Under the pieces are notes generated by a model, which did no database searches, had not been told where the DNA came from, and saw nothing but the letters and a program-made list of their open reading frames with translations. DNA of 64,000 nucleotides from Mesorhizobium sp. (GTDB lineage: Bacteria; Pseudomonadota; Alphaproteobacteria; Rhizobiales; Rhizobiaceae): positions 124,001 through 188,000 of the forward strand of contig SAQR01000002.1 in assembly GCA_004020365.1 (NCBI GenBank), written 5' to 3'. Positions 40,888 through 50,471 of the stretch are shown here, in pieces. Each line of letters begins with the position of its first letter. Position 1 is the first letter of the stretch. Both the position numbers and the translations under genes were made by a program.

Positions 40888-41940
40888 ATGACGAAATCAT
40901 CGTTTTTCGCATCCGCCAGTGCCCTTTGCCTCGGTGTCCTGCTGAGCTTCGGCGCCGGTTCGCAGGCCAATGCGGCCGCCAAATGCATCAAGGGCGACCG
41001 CGAGGCGCCATACACGATCGGCTGGGCCAACATCTATTCCGTGCCGACGTGGATGAAGCAGACCCAGGGCACGATCGAAGCCGAAATCGAGACGCTGAAG
41101 AAGCAGGGGCTGGTCGACAAGCTTGTCGTGACCGACGCCCAGGGCGACGCCAACGTCCAGATCCAGCAGATCCAGTCGATGATTGATTCCGATGTCGACG
41201 CCATCATCCTGATTGCCGGCTCGTCGACCGCGCCGGCGCGTGTGCTGGCGGACGCCTGCGCCAAGGGCATCGCCATCATCAACTTCGACAGCCTCGTCGA
41301 TACCGACCAGGTCACAGCCAAGGTCAACACCGATTCCGCCCAGTGGGGCGACCAGGCGGCCAAGTTCCTGATCGACGCCATCGGCGGCAAGGGCAAAATT
41401 CTCATCCTCAACGGCCCGGCCGGCGTTTCGGTCAGCGACGATCGGCGCAAAGGCGCTGACGCGGCGCTCAAGGCCCATCCCGAGGTGACGGTCCTTGCCG
41501 AGACCAACACGCCCTACAATGTCGCGCCTGCACAGGAGGCCGTCACCAGCCTGCTGTTCGCCAATTCCGAGATCGACGGAATTCTGTCGCTCGGCGGCGC
41601 CTTGTCGGCGGGCGCGGTGCTCGCCCTCGACAAGCAGGGCCGCGAACAAGTGCCGGTCACCGGCGAGAACGCCCGCCAGTTCCTCGAGCTCTGGAAGGAA
41701 AAGGGCCTCAAGAGCTGGGCGACCATGCAGCCAAACTGGCTCGGCGCCTTTGCCACCTACACCGCCGTCCAGGCGCTGGAGGGCAAGGATGTGCCGGCTT
41801 TCGTAAAAATCCCGCTGCCGGTGATCGACAATTCCAACATCGATCAGTACCTCGCCCGGGCGGCCGATTTTCCGGCTGACGGCTACATCTATTCGCCGTT
41901 CGACGAGGCGCTGTTCAAGAAGCTGCTGGCTGAACAATAA
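40888..41940 (+). CDS. sugar ABC transporter substrate-binding protein (RbsB family)
   Basis: A 350-residue periplasmic binding protein with a Sec signal peptide (ASASALCLGVLLSFGAGSQANAAA). It is of the peripla_BP_4 type: YTIGWANIYSVPTWMKQTQ, DAQGDANVQIQQIQSMIDSDVDAIIL, INFDSLVDTDQVTAKVNTD and KILILNGPAGVSVSDDRRKG. It begins the sugar-importer operon and would bind a pentose, cyclitol or related polyol. AAGGGAA precedes the ATG. Confidence 0.9.
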   Translation: MTKSSFFASASALCLGVLLSFGAGSQANAAAKCIKGDREAPYTIGWANIYSVPTWMKQTQGTIEAEIETLKKQGLVDKLVVTDAQGDANVQIQQIQSMIDSDVDAIILIAGSSTAPARVLADACAKGIAIINFDSLVDTDQVTAKVNTDSAQWGDQAAKFLIDAIGGKGKILILNGPAGVSVSDDRRKGADAALKAHPEVTVLAETNTPYNVAPAQEAVTSLLFANSEIDGILSLGGALSAGAVLALDKQGREQVPVTGENARQFLELWKEKGLKSWATMQPNWLGAFATYTAVQALEGKDVPAFVKIPLPVIDNSNIDQYLARAADFPADGYIYSPFDEALFKKLLAEQ

Positions 41941-41959
41941 GCCTGAAAGGTCGCAGAAA

Positions 41960-43468
41960 TTGCTGGCCACGGCTCCGCTTCTTGCCGCGCGGGGGGTGTC
42001 GAAGTCCTTCTTCGGCAACCCCGTCCTGCGCGACGTTTCCATCGCTCTCCAGCCCGGCCGCGTGCATGCGCTGCTCGGCGAGAACGGCGCCGGAAAGTCG
42101 ACGCTGATCAACCTGTTGTCCGGTGCGTTGCGCCCGGACGGCGGGGCGATCGAGGTCGATGGGCGCCCCGTGTCGCGCATGACCCCCGCCTATGCCCAAC
42201 AGGCCGGGATCGCCGTCGTCCAGCAGGAACTCAGCCTGACGGCCAGCCTCTCCATCGCCGAGAACATTGGCCTTGGTGCCTATCCGCGCCGGTTCGGCTT
42301 GCTCGACTATCCCGAACTCGCCGTGCGGGCCAGGGCAGCATGCGATCTTGTTGGGCTTGACGAGCCGCTCTCGATGCCGGTCGGACATTTGTCGCTTGGC
42401 CGCCGGCAGATGGTGGAGATAGCCAAGGCGCTTTATCGCCGGCCGCGCGTTCTCATTCTCGACGAACCCACTTCGTCGCTTTCGGCAACCGAAACGAAAG
42501 TCCTGACGAACTTGCTCGAGAGGCTGCGCGGCGAGCGCATCGCCATTCTCTACATTTCGCACCGGCTGAACGAAGTCATGGCACTGTGCCAGCATGTCAC
42601 CGTCCTGAAGGACGGCACCTGCACGGCGGATCGCAGCCTGGAAGGAACCGACGCCAACGAGCTTGTACGGCTGATGGTCGGCCGCGACCCCGGCGACCTT
42701 TTTCCACGGTGGCAGGCTTCGGCATTGGCTGCCAACGCCATCTCGGTTCGCAATTTTTCGGCCGGCCTGATGCGCGACGTCGATCTCGACGTCAGGACGG
42801 GCGAGGTCCTCGGCATTGGAGGCCTGGTCGGGCAAGGGCAGGAAGATTTGCTGCTTGGCCTCTACGGCGCCATTCCGGCCAGGACGGCATCCGCGACCGT
42901 CAACGGTGCCTTGGGCCTGCCCGGCGGTGTGCCGAAAGCCAACGCGCTTGGCCTCGCCTATGTCCCGGCCGACCGCAAGCGCGAAGGCCTGCACCTGATC
43001 CATTCCATCATCACCAACATGATGCTGCCCGCTTTCGCAAGACTGCCGGCGCTGAAGCTGCGCAGCCGCCGTGCCGAGCGAGAGACGGCAAGAGGTCTCG
43101 CTGCCCAGCTTGGCATCAAAGGCGACCTCGGCCGGCCGGCGCAGGCCCTCTCGGGCGGCAACCAGCAGAAGGTGGCGCTGGCGAAATGGATGCCGCACCA
43201 CCCGCTTGCGCTTCTCCTCAACGATCCGACACGCGGCGTCGATGTCGAAACCAAGCGCGAAATCTACATGATGCTTCGCAACTTCGCCGCCGCCGGCAAG
43301 GCGGTCGTGCTGCTCAGCTCCGATACACCCGAGCTGGTGCACCTTTGCGATCGCGTCGCGGTGGTCCGGGAGGGCCAAATCGTTGCCATGCTCGAGCGCG
43401 GCGCATTGAGCGAGGAAGCGATCGTTTCCGCCGCGATGGGCGCCGAACACCAGAAGGTGGCGGCATGA
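41960..43468 (+). CDS. sugar ABC transporter ATP-binding protein, two ATPase domains (RbsA family)
   Basis: A 502-residue protein with two ABC domains. The first has Walker A GENGAGKST (near residue 42), signature LSLGRRQMVEIAKAL and Walker B VLILDEPTSSL. The second lacks a proper Walker A (LGIGGLVGQGQEDLLLGL), as usual for the RbsA/MglA family, but has signature LSGGNQQKVALAKWM and LLLNDPTRGVDV. The start is a TTG at 41960, 19 bases after the binding-protein stop with AAAGG upstream; this unusual start makes the exact N-terminus less certain. Confidence 0.9.
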   Translation: MLATAPLLAARGVSKSFFGNPVLRDVSIALQPGRVHALLGENGAGKSTLINLLSGALRPDGGAIEVDGRPVSRMTPAYAQQAGIAVVQQELSLTASLSIAENIGLGAYPRRFGLLDYPELAVRARAACDLVGLDEPLSMPVGHLSLGRRQMVEIAKALYRRPRVLILDEPTSSLSATETKVLTNLLERLRGERIAILYISHRLNEVMALCQHVTVLKDGTCTADRSLEGTDANELVRLMVGRDPGDLFPRWQASALAANAISVRNFSAGLMRDVDLDVRTGEVLGIGGLVGQGQEDLLLGLYGAIPARTASATVNGALGLPGGVPKANALGLAYVPADRKREGLHLIHSIITNMMLPAFARLPALKLRSRRAERETARGLAAQLGIKGDLGRPAQALSGGNQQKVALAKWMPHHPLALLLNDPTRGVDVETKREIYMMLRNFAAAGKAVVLLSSDTPELVHLCDRVAVVREGQIVAMLERGALSEEAIVSAAMGAEHQKVAA

Positions 43469-44430
43469 GCACGGTGGCCTCCTCGAGGCAAGCCGGCGCT
43501 CTTTACTGGCCGGTTCAGCTGCGCCGCAATGTCGGTGTGCGCGGCCTGTTCGCCGTGGTCATGGCGTTCCTCGTCGCCTACGGCTTCCTGTTTCCCGGCC
43601 TGTTGACCGCTTCCGGCTTCGCCAAATTCACCCAGAGCTGGTTTCCGCTGGCGCTGGTCGCCATGGCCCAGGCGATCCTGATGCTTACCGGCGGCATCAG
43701 CCTGGCCATCGGTGCAATGGTCAGCCTGGGCGCGGTGATCGCCGCGACGACAATGACCGGGCCGCTGGGCGTAGCCGGCGGTGCCGCTGCGGTGGCGCTG
43801 ACCGGTATCGGCATCGGTGGCGCGACCGGGTTCATCGTCGTAAAACTTCGGTTGCCGGCGATCGTGGTGACGCTCGCCGGTTCCTTCATCATCGGCGGTG
43901 CTGCGCTGCTCATCCTGCCGAGACCCGGCGGCGCCATTCCGGAGTGGCTGTCGGACCTGCTTGCCGGCAACACGCCCGCGGCCTTCGTGCTGCTGGTGCT
44001 CATCGTCCTTCTGTGGAAACTCTATCTCGCCACACCGCTTGGTTTGAGCCTTTATGCCGCCGGCGAGAATCCCGTCGGCGCCTATCGCTCCGGCGTGCCG
44101 GTCGATGGTGCGCGGGTAGCGGCTTACGCGATCAGCGGTCTGCTTTGTACAGGCGCCGGCCTGTTCGTCGCCGCGCAAACAGGTTCGGGCGATCCGGTCA
44201 TCGGCACGGCCTTCACGCTGAATTCCATCGCCGCCGCCGTGCTCGGCGGCATCGGCTTCCTCGGCGGTCAAGGCACGATGCGCGGCGCGCTTGCCGGCAG
44301 CCTGCTGCTCAGCCTGATGATTAGTGTGATGTTCTTCCTCGGCTTCACGCCGGTCGCCCAATATGTCGCCCAGGGCCTCATCATCATCGGGGCAGTCGCC
44401 ATCCCGCAATTCCGCAAGGTGCAACAATGA
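43465..44430 (+). CDS. sugar ABC transporter permease (RbsC family)
   Basis: A 321-residue membrane permease (BPD_transp_2 type) with about nine hydrophobic segments. The family elements are MAQAILMLTGGISLAIGAMVSLGAV, GFIVVKLRLPAIVVTLA and LNSIAAAVLGGIGFLGGQGTMRGALAG. It overlaps the ATPase stop by 4 bases (ATGA) and the next permease likewise. Confidence 0.92.
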   Translation: MSTVASSRQAGALYWPVQLRRNVGVRGLFAVVMAFLVAYGFLFPGLLTASGFAKFTQSWFPLALVAMAQAILMLTGGISLAIGAMVSLGAVIAATTMTGPLGVAGGAAAVALTGIGIGGATGFIVVKLRLPAIVVTLAGSFIIGGAALLILPRPGGAIPEWLSDLLAGNTPAAFVLLVLIVLLWKLYLATPLGLSLYAAGENPVGAYRSGVPVDGARVAAYAISGLLCTGAGLFVAAQTGSGDPVIGTAFTLNSIAAAVLGGIGFLGGQGTMRGALAGSLLLSLMISVMFFLGFTPVAQYVAQGLIIIGAVAIPQFRKVQQ

Positions 44431-45398
44431 CAGCATGGAGAGAGACCGTGGGCGGCAGGCGCACTCTGACAATCCTGCGCAGCCGGCCCTTTCTAACCCT
44501 TGCCATCGTCGCCGCGGTGTGGATCGCGGCGAGCTTCGTCTCGCGCGGCTTCGGCGCCTATGGCCATTTGCGCTATCTGGTCGAACTGGCCGCGGTTATT
44601 GGCCTGGTCGCAGCGGGGCAGACCTTTGTCGTCATCGCCGGCGGCATCGATCTTTCCGTCGCGGCGATCGTCACGGTGAGCGCCGTCAGCCTGCCGCTGC
44701 TGTCGTGGCAGGCGGATCCGACCGGGCTCACCGCCGTCCTTGCCGTCCTTGCGCTGACGACGACGATCGGTCTGGTGAACGGGCTGGGCGTGGCGCTGCT
44801 GCGCGTTCATCCGATGATCATGACCCTGGCCATGGCGACATTCCTGCAGGGCCTGCTGATCATCATCGCCGGCGGCAGCGCCGTGACCGCCGAAAACCCG
44901 CTGGTGCGCTGGCTCGGCAATGCGCGGCCTGCCGGTATACCGGCAGGCGTGCTCTTGTGGGTGGCCGTCTCCGTGATCGTTCTGGCCGCAATGCACGCCA
45001 CATCCTTCGGCGCTCGGCTCTTCGCTATCGGCGCCAACCCGCTCGCCGCGACACTCTCCGGCGTTCCCGTCGCTTCGACCACCCTGGCGGTCTACGCCAT
45101 CAGCGGCTTCACTTCCGGGCTTGCGGGCGTGCTGGTGCTCGGCATGAACGGGCAAGGCTATGTCGGGATCGGCGATCCCTATCTGCTCGCCTCGATTGCC
45201 GCCGTGGTGCTCGGCGGCACCTCGATCCTCGGCGGGCTCGGCACCTATGCCGGCACCATTCCCGGCGCCATCCTGCTGGTCACGATCACGGCTCTGATCA
45301 CCGTCGTCAACGCATCGCCCGGCTGGCGCAGCATTCTTTTCGGTTCGCTGATCCTGGGGCTGCTGCTTCTCTCAGGCAGGGAGCAGGCCCGCCGATGA
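44427..45398 (+). CDS. sugar ABC transporter permease (RbsC family)
   Basis: A 323-residue partner permease with the same topology: GQTFVVIAGGIDLSVAAIVTVSAV, RVHPMIMTLAMATFLQGLLI and LLASIAAVVLGGTSILGGLGTYAG. Two different permeases of this family in one operon imply a heterodimeric channel. Its last 27 bases overlap the 3' end of the convergent amidohydrolase gene. Confidence 0.92.
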   Translation: MTAWRETVGGRRTLTILRSRPFLTLAIVAAVWIAASFVSRGFGAYGHLRYLVELAAVIGLVAAGQTFVVIAGGIDLSVAAIVTVSAVSLPLLSWQADPTGLTAVLAVLALTTTIGLVNGLGVALLRVHPMIMTLAMATFLQGLLIIIAGGSAVTAENPLVRWLGNARPAGIPAGVLLWVAVSVIVLAAMHATSFGARLFAIGANPLAATLSGVPVASTTLAVYAISGFTSGLAGVLVLGMNGQGYVGIGDPYLLASIAAVVLGGTSILGGLGTYAGTIPGAILLVTITALITVVNASPGWRSILFGSLILGLLLLSGREQARR

Positions 45399-46313
45399 CA
45401 CATCGTCCAGCCGGTAGATGCGCCTTGCATTGCCGAAGAACAACGCCGTCTGCTCGTCTGCGGAAAGCTCCCCGGCAATGGCCTTGAAGCTGTCATATAC
45501 GGCATCGAACGACGCGTGCAGACCGGCCACCGGGAAGTCACTGCCGAACATCGCTCGCTGCGTGCCGAAACAGTCGATGCAATGCATGACAACCGGCTTC
45601 AGGCTGTCGAGCGTCCAATCATGATCGTAGGCGACCAGATCCGATATCTTGATGGCGACGTTGTCGCGCTCCGACAAAAACCGAAGCGCTTCGCGCCACG
45701 CCCGCATTCCGTCGGCGTCACGGTCGATCGGGCTGCCGCAGTGGTTGAGAACAAAGAGCTGGTTCGGATAGGCGGCTGCGAGCCGCGCGGCACCAGCGAG
45801 CTGGCGCGGAAACACCATCAGATCGAAAACCAGCCGATGGCCGGCAAGCAGCGCCAGGCCGGCGCGCCAGGCCGGATCGTTCATGATGCCGTCACCGGCT
45901 GCGAAACGGCGGGCAGGATCTGGATCCCAGCTCAGAATGTCGCGCACGCCGACGACACGGTCGAATGCCGCCTGCGCCTCGACCAGCGCCGGCGCGTGGC
46001 GGTTCGCCAGCGGAACGTGAACGACGTAGCGGGCGCCCACCCCCCGCGACTTGCCGAGCGTTTCAAGCCACCGCGTTTCACCGACGCAGTCGTCCCCGGC
46101 CCAGCCGGCTTCGACATGAACGGTGGCGACGACATTGTGCCGGCTGGCGTCGCGCAAATAATCCTCAGGAAGATAGTTGCGCCGCAAGGCGCCAAGCTCG
46201 CCCAGGCCGCCGCGCTCGCCAGCCGTTGTGGCGAGCCACGGATGGCGGCCGAGGCCGAGATCCCAAAGATGATGGTGGGCATCGATGATCGGTCCGGAGT
46301 AAGGCTTTGACAC
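45372..46313 (-). CDS. amidohydrolase family protein
   Basis: A 313-residue metal-dependent hydrolase of the amidohydrolase_2 group: IIDAHHHLWDLGLGRHPWL (H-x-H), VATVHVEAGWAGDDCVGETRWLE, VLNHCGSPID and AMFGSDFPVAGLHAS (catalytic Asp). It is a lactonase or decarboxylase-type enzyme, related to but different from the one at 29966. It is read toward the importer operon and overlaps it tail-to-tail by 27 bases, so antisense interference is possible. Its substrate is likely the imported compound or its lactone. Confidence 0.88.
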   Translation of the reverse strand: MSKPYSGPIIDAHHHLWDLGLGRHPWLATTAGERGGLGELGALRRNYLPEDYLRDASRHNVVATVHVEAGWAGDDCVGETRWLETLGKSRGVGARYVVHVPLANRHAPALVEAQAAFDRVVGVRDILSWDPDPARRFAAGDGIMNDPAWRAGLALLAGHRLVFDLMVFPRQLAGAARLAAAYPNQLFVLNHCGSPIDRDADGMRAWREALRFLSERDNVAIKISDLVAYDHDWTLDSLKPVVMHCIDCFGTQRAMFGSDFPVAGLHASFDAVYDSFKAIAGELSADEQTALFFGNARRIYRLDDVSSAGLLPA

Positions 46314-46390
46314 GCATCTCTCTCATGCTGTGGCCGGCATCGGAAATCGATCCGGGCTTCATCCTGCTAAGGCGAAAGGACTAGCATCGG

Positions 46391-47710
46391 ATGACCGAAA
46401 ACTCACCCGTGCCGGCGCTCGCCAGCCGTGAAAATTTCCTGCTCGACGACCGCATCCGCGGCGTGCCGCCCGGCACCTTCGGGCTGGACAGCAGCCTTGT
46501 CGCATCTGAGCGCTGGCATCCGGCTGATGGGCGCATGTCGTTGCCGGTGCTGACCCTTGACGAGGAGGCCTTCATCGCCAATCGTGACCTGTTTCTGCGC
46601 TACGCGCGCGAACAGGGTGCCATGGTCGCGCCGCATGCCAAGACCCCGATGGCGCCCGACCTTGCCCGATCCTTGGTAGAGGCCGGGGCATGGGGCACCA
46701 CCGTCGCGGATGTCAGGCAGGCCGCGGTGATGCTCAGGGCCGGCCTTGCACGGCTGATCATCGCCAACGAGGCTGGTGGATCAGGCGGTGCGAACCGGCT
46801 CGCGGCGCTGGTTGGCGCCTGGCCGGACGTCGAGCTCTTCGTCTTCGCCGACTCTGTCGCCGCCGTGAACGCGCTTGCGGAAGCTTGGCGGGCCAATGCG
46901 AGGCTGCCGCCGTTGCGCGTGCTCGTCGAACTGGGTGCAGGGAGGGCAGGCGCGCGGACTGCTGGCGAAGCCGAGGCGATCGCCGATGCAGTTGATGCAG
47001 CCGGCGGACGGCTGCTGATCGCCGGAGTCGCGACCTACGAAGGTGCCGCGGCGCAATTCGATCCTGGCCGCACCGAGGAGGTGATCTCGGCTCTTCTGGC
47101 GATGGTCGCCGACATGTTCCTGCGGCTGCGCGCCCGCGTCGGCGGCGCTGCGCCGCTGGTCGTCACGGCCGGCGGCTCGGTGTTCTTCGACAAAGTGGTC
47201 GCCGCGCTTTCGCCCACCGTTTCCAGGGACGGCAATGCGACGCTGGTGTTGCGCAGCGGCGCCATCTTCTTCCACGACCATGGCATCTATGATCGCTCGC
47301 TTGGCGCACTTGATGTCCGCGACGGCTTTGCGGTCGGCGGCGTCAGCGTTTCCGCACGAAATTCGTTTCGTCCGGCTTTGCGCCTGTGGGCCGAGGTGCT
47401 GTCGCGGCCGGAGCCCGGCCTGGCGATCTGCGGGATGGGCATGCGCGACGTGTCGTTCGATCAGGGTTTTCCGATGGTGCTCGCGGTCTTGCGCGCCGGC
47501 AAGCCGATGCCGGTAGCGCGCGCCGAGGTCTTCAAGCTCAACGACCAGCACGCCTTCCTGACAATCGCGCCGGGCGACGACATAGCCGTTGGTGACATCA
47601 TTGAATTCGGCATCTCCCATCCTTGCACCTGCCTCGATCGCTATCGCGTGATCTTCGGCGTCGACCCGGCCGGCCATGTCCGCCACGCCTTTCCCACCTA
47701 TTTCGGCTGA
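46391..47710 (+). CDS. D-threonine/D-serine dehydratase-like PLP enzyme (alanine racemase N-terminal fold)
   Basis: A 439-residue fold-type III PLP enzyme. The cofactor Lys is in AMVAPHAKTPMAPDLA (near residue 84). The middle has LRVLVELGAGRAGARTAGEAEAI and PLVVTAGGSVFFDKVV; the C-terminal domain ends with EFGISHPCTCLDRYRVIF, whose His and Cys are the zinc ligands of D-serine dehydratase (DSD1) family enzymes. It is expected to deaminate a D-3-hydroxy amino acid. RidA, which clears the reactive enamine product, is encoded 44 bases on. Confidence 0.9.
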   Translation: MTENSPVPALASRENFLLDDRIRGVPPGTFGLDSSLVASERWHPADGRMSLPVLTLDEEAFIANRDLFLRYAREQGAMVAPHAKTPMAPDLARSLVEAGAWGTTVADVRQAAVMLRAGLARLIIANEAGGSGGANRLAALVGAWPDVELFVFADSVAAVNALAEAWRANARLPPLRVLVELGAGRAGARTAGEAEAIADAVDAAGGRLLIAGVATYEGAAAQFDPGRTEEVISALLAMVADMFLRLRARVGGAAPLVVTAGGSVFFDKVVAALSPTVSRDGNATLVLRSGAIFFHDHGIYDRSLGALDVRDGFAVGGVSVSARNSFRPALRLWAEVLSRPEPGLAICGMGMRDVSFDQGFPMVLAVLRAGKPMPVARAEVFKLNDQHAFLTIAPGDDIAVGDIIEFGISHPCTCLDRYRVIFGVDPAGHVRHAFPTYFG

Positions 47711-47754
47711 CCGGATTTTGTGGCGGCCGCAAGAGAACCTCGAAAGGATCCAAT

Positions 47755-48099
47755 ATGATCAAGTATTTCCAGTCCGGCTCCCGCATGTCGCAGGCGGTCG
47801 TCTATGGTGGCCTTGTCCACATCGCAGGCCAGGTCGCCGACAATCGCAAGGCCGGCATCGAAGGCCAGACCAGCGATGTGCTCTCAAAGATCGAGGCGCT
47901 TTTGGTCGAGGCCGGCAGTAGCAAGTCGAAGCTTGTGGCGGTCAACATCTTCCTACCGCAGATCGGCGACTTCGACGCCATGAACAGCATCTACGATGCC
48001 TGGGTGGATCCCCAACGCCTGCCGGCGCGGGCCTGCGTCGAGGCGCGTCTCGCCGATCCCGACCTCCGCATTGAGGTCACAGCGATGGCCGCCATCTGA
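47755..48099 (+). CDS. RidA family enamine/imine deaminase
   Basis: A 114-residue YjgF/RidA-like protein starting MIKYFQSGSRMSQAVVYGGLVHIAGQV, with the catalytic Arg region LPARACVEARLADPDLRIEV near the C-terminus (A-R-A-C-V-E, the usual R-x-x-V/A-E). Its position after a PLP dehydratase fits removal of 2-aminoacrylate-type products. AAAGGA precedes the ATG at 47755. Confidence 0.93.
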   Translation: MIKYFQSGSRMSQAVVYGGLVHIAGQVADNRKAGIEGQTSDVLSKIEALLVEAGSSKSKLVAVNIFLPQIGDFDAMNSIYDAWVDPQRLPARACVEARLADPDLRIEVTAMAAI

Positions 48100-48108
48100 G
48101 TTTCCGCC

Positions 48109-49119
48109 ATGCACACCGGCCTCACCCATACGCTCGACTTCGACCGGGACGGCAAGACATCAGGCCATCTCAGTATGCCCTTCTCGATAGACCGTTCGCC
48201 CTATTTCCAGGTCAAGGTCCCGATCTGCCTGATACGCAACGGTGAAGGGCCGTCGCTGCTTCTGATGGCCGGCAATCACGGTGACGAATATGAGGGTGAG
48301 CTGTCGCTGGCAAAGCTGATCCGCCGGCTCGATCCCAAGCGGATCAAGGGCCTCGTCACCATACTGCCGATGGCGAACGCACCGGCGGTCATGGCCGCCA
48401 AACGCTGTTCGCCGCTCGATGGCGGCAATCTCAACCGAGCCTTTCCGGGCGATCCGTTGGGCACACCGACAAGCCGGCTTGCCAGTTTCCTCGAGACGGA
48501 ACTGTTCCCTCGCCACGAAATCGTCTTTGACATCCATTCTGGGGGTACCTCGATGGAACATCTGCCTACAGCACTTGTCGAGCGCAATTCCGATCCCGAC
48601 CGCCACCGGCGCGGGGTGGAACTGATGCGGACGCTCGGCATGCCGTATGGGTTCGTGGCCGACAATGGTCAGGCCTCGCCGACCTCGATGGGCGCAGCCC
48701 GCCGGGCCGGTGCCATTGGCGTCAGCGGCGAGTTCGGCGGCGGCGGCACCGCAACAGTCGATACGATGGCGATTACCGCTCGCGCGATCAACAATCTGAT
48801 GGTCGCCGTCGGCGTGGTCGAGGCGCCGGTTCTTTCGCCGGAGTCAAAGCCTTCGGCGCCGACGCGACTGCTCTCGCTTTCCCGGCACGGTCAGGGCCTC
48901 TACGCCACCCGCCGCGGCTGGTTCGAACCCGCCGTCAGGCTCGGCGACGGCGTGAGCGCCGGACAATTGGCCGGCTGGTATCACGACCTCGAACGACTCG
49001 ATCTTGCCGAGGAAGCCCTGCATTTCGCCGAAGGCGGCATCGTACTTTCGCGCCGGCTACACACGATGTGCGAGGCGGGAGATTGCCTGTTGCAGGTCGC
49101 CGAACCGGTGGAAGGCTGA
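48109..49119 (+). CDS. succinylglutamate desuccinylase/aspartoacylase family deacylase (DoeB/EutE-like)
   Basis: A 336-residue zinc carboxypeptidase-like deacylase. Zinc ligands are in LLMAGNHGDEYEGE (H-x-x-E, around residue 64) and FDIHSGG (His near residue 143), with the general base Glu in GVSGEFGGGG. LDGGNLNRAFPG is the substrate-binding stretch typical of the AstE/AspA group that includes the ectoine-pathway deacetylase DoeB. It starts 9 bases after ridA. It may remove an N-acyl group before or after the dehydratase step. A role with the ectoine-hydrolase-like gene at 10 kb is possible but distant. Confidence 0.88.
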   Translation: MHTGLTHTLDFDRDGKTSGHLSMPFSIDRSPYFQVKVPICLIRNGEGPSLLLMAGNHGDEYEGELSLAKLIRRLDPKRIKGLVTILPMANAPAVMAAKRCSPLDGGNLNRAFPGDPLGTPTSRLASFLETELFPRHEIVFDIHSGGTSMEHLPTALVERNSDPDRHRRGVELMRTLGMPYGFVADNGQASPTSMGAARRAGAIGVSGEFGGGGTATVDTMAITARAINNLMVAVGVVEAPVLSPESKPSAPTRLLSLSRHGQGLYATRRGWFEPAVRLGDGVSAGQLAGWYHDLERLDLAEEALHFAEGGIVLSRRLHTMCEAGDCLLQVAEPVEG

Positions 49120-49174
49120 CGGGAAACCAATCGCGTTTGCTCACGGCGCCATAATAGAAAACCGAGGAGATTTC

Positions 49175-50353
49175 ATGCAGCTTTCGATGTGGACCTACCC
49201 CTGGGATGTCCAGGATCTGGGCTTGGAGGCCGTCGAACGCGATCTCGTCGAGCGCGCCGGGCTCAACATGATCAGTCTCGCGACCTCCTATCATGCCGGT
49301 CGCTTCCTGCAGCCGCGCAGCCCGCGCCGCAAAGCCTATTTCCCGGAGGACGGCACGATCTACTTCAGGCCAACCGCCGCGCGATGGGCCGATCTCGTGA
49401 TCCAGCCGAAGGTGGCCGATGTGATCACGGAAGGTGGCGACGTTCTGGCCGAACTTATCCAACGGCGCGAGGCAGGTGGCCTCCAGGTGTCGTGCTGGAC
49501 GGTCTGTCTGCACAATACCCGCCTCGGCATGCTTTATCCGCAGGCCGTCACCCGCAACGCCTTTGGCGATCCCAATTATTACAATCTGTGCCCATCGCAT
49601 CCGGATGCGCGCGCTTATGTCCGCGCGCTCGTCGCCGACGTGACGCACACTTACAAGCCGGACAGAATCGAACTTGAAAGCCCGTCCTTCATGGGCTTCG
49701 CCCATGAATACCATCACGAGAAGGATGGTGTCGGGCTGACGCCGGAAGACGACTTTCTTCTGTCGCTGTGCTTCTGTCCGTCCTGCCTCGCCCGGGCCGC
49801 TGCTGCCGGCATCGAAGGCCAGGCGGCGCGTGACCTCGTCAAGCAGTGGATTGCCGAGGCATGTGAGCGCGCGGTGCCTGAACGGCGCTTTCCCGAATTT
49901 CCCGCAAGTGGCCTCGACACCTTTCTGCCCTGGCCGCAACTCCACGCCTATCTGTTGTGGCGGTTCGAGCCGGTGACCAGCCTAGTCGCCGAACTGCGTG
50001 AGGTTGCTGATCCGGGGACAAATGTCCTCGTGATCGACCTGAGAGACGGCTGGCTCGGCGGCTGCGATCTGGCAGCGCTCGGCAAGGTCTGCGACGGGGC
50101 GATCCTTTGTGCCTACGACATGCAGGCCGGCGACGTGACGGGCCTGATGGCGGCTGGCCGCACCGCGCTCGGAGCAGAGAAATTCCTAGGCGCCGGCTAC
50201 CGGCTCTTCTATCCGGAAATGGCAGGCCCTGAAATCCTCGCCGCCAAGGTGAAGCCGGCGCTGGCGCCGGACGTCGACGGTATCAATTTTTACAATTACG
50301 GTCTTGTCCCCGCCGCACGACTCGATTGGGTGCGTGCAGCACGACCTGTCTGA
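49175..50353 (+). CDS. conserved hypothetical protein, TIM-barrel-like with CFCPSC motif
   Basis: A 392-residue soluble protein. MQLSMWTYPWDVQDLGLEAVERDL and GLNMISLATSYHAGRFLQPRSP resemble the first strands of a glycoside-hydrolase-like TIM barrel. It also has RIELESPSFMGFAHEYHHEKDG and a cysteine cluster CFCPSCLARAAAAGI (near residue 195), and ends with GINFYNYGLVPAARLDWV. GAGGAG is 6 bases before the ATG at 49175. I do not recognise a named family. It is the last gene of the dehydratase/RidA/deacylase operon, so a role in the same catabolic route is likely. Confidence 0.82.
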   Translation: MQLSMWTYPWDVQDLGLEAVERDLVERAGLNMISLATSYHAGRFLQPRSPRRKAYFPEDGTIYFRPTAARWADLVIQPKVADVITEGGDVLAELIQRREAGGLQVSCWTVCLHNTRLGMLYPQAVTRNAFGDPNYYNLCPSHPDARAYVRALVADVTHTYKPDRIELESPSFMGFAHEYHHEKDGVGLTPEDDFLLSLCFCPSCLARAAAAGIEGQAARDLVKQWIAEACERAVPERRFPEFPASGLDTFLPWPQLHAYLLWRFEPVTSLVAELREVADPGTNVLVIDLRDGWLGGCDLAALGKVCDGAILCAYDMQAGDVTGLMAAGRTALGAEKFLGAGYRLFYPEMAGPEILAAKVKPALAPDVDGINFYNYGLVPAARLDWVRAARPV

Positions 50354-50471
50354 ACAAAACGATCCGTGTGCCGCAGTCTAGCTGTTAGCAAACATCCTGC
50401 TCGGAGCTTGAGGGGTGGCTGCCAGAGCGGCGATAGCCCGGTGTTTCGCCAGACAGCGCAAAACACCGTCT

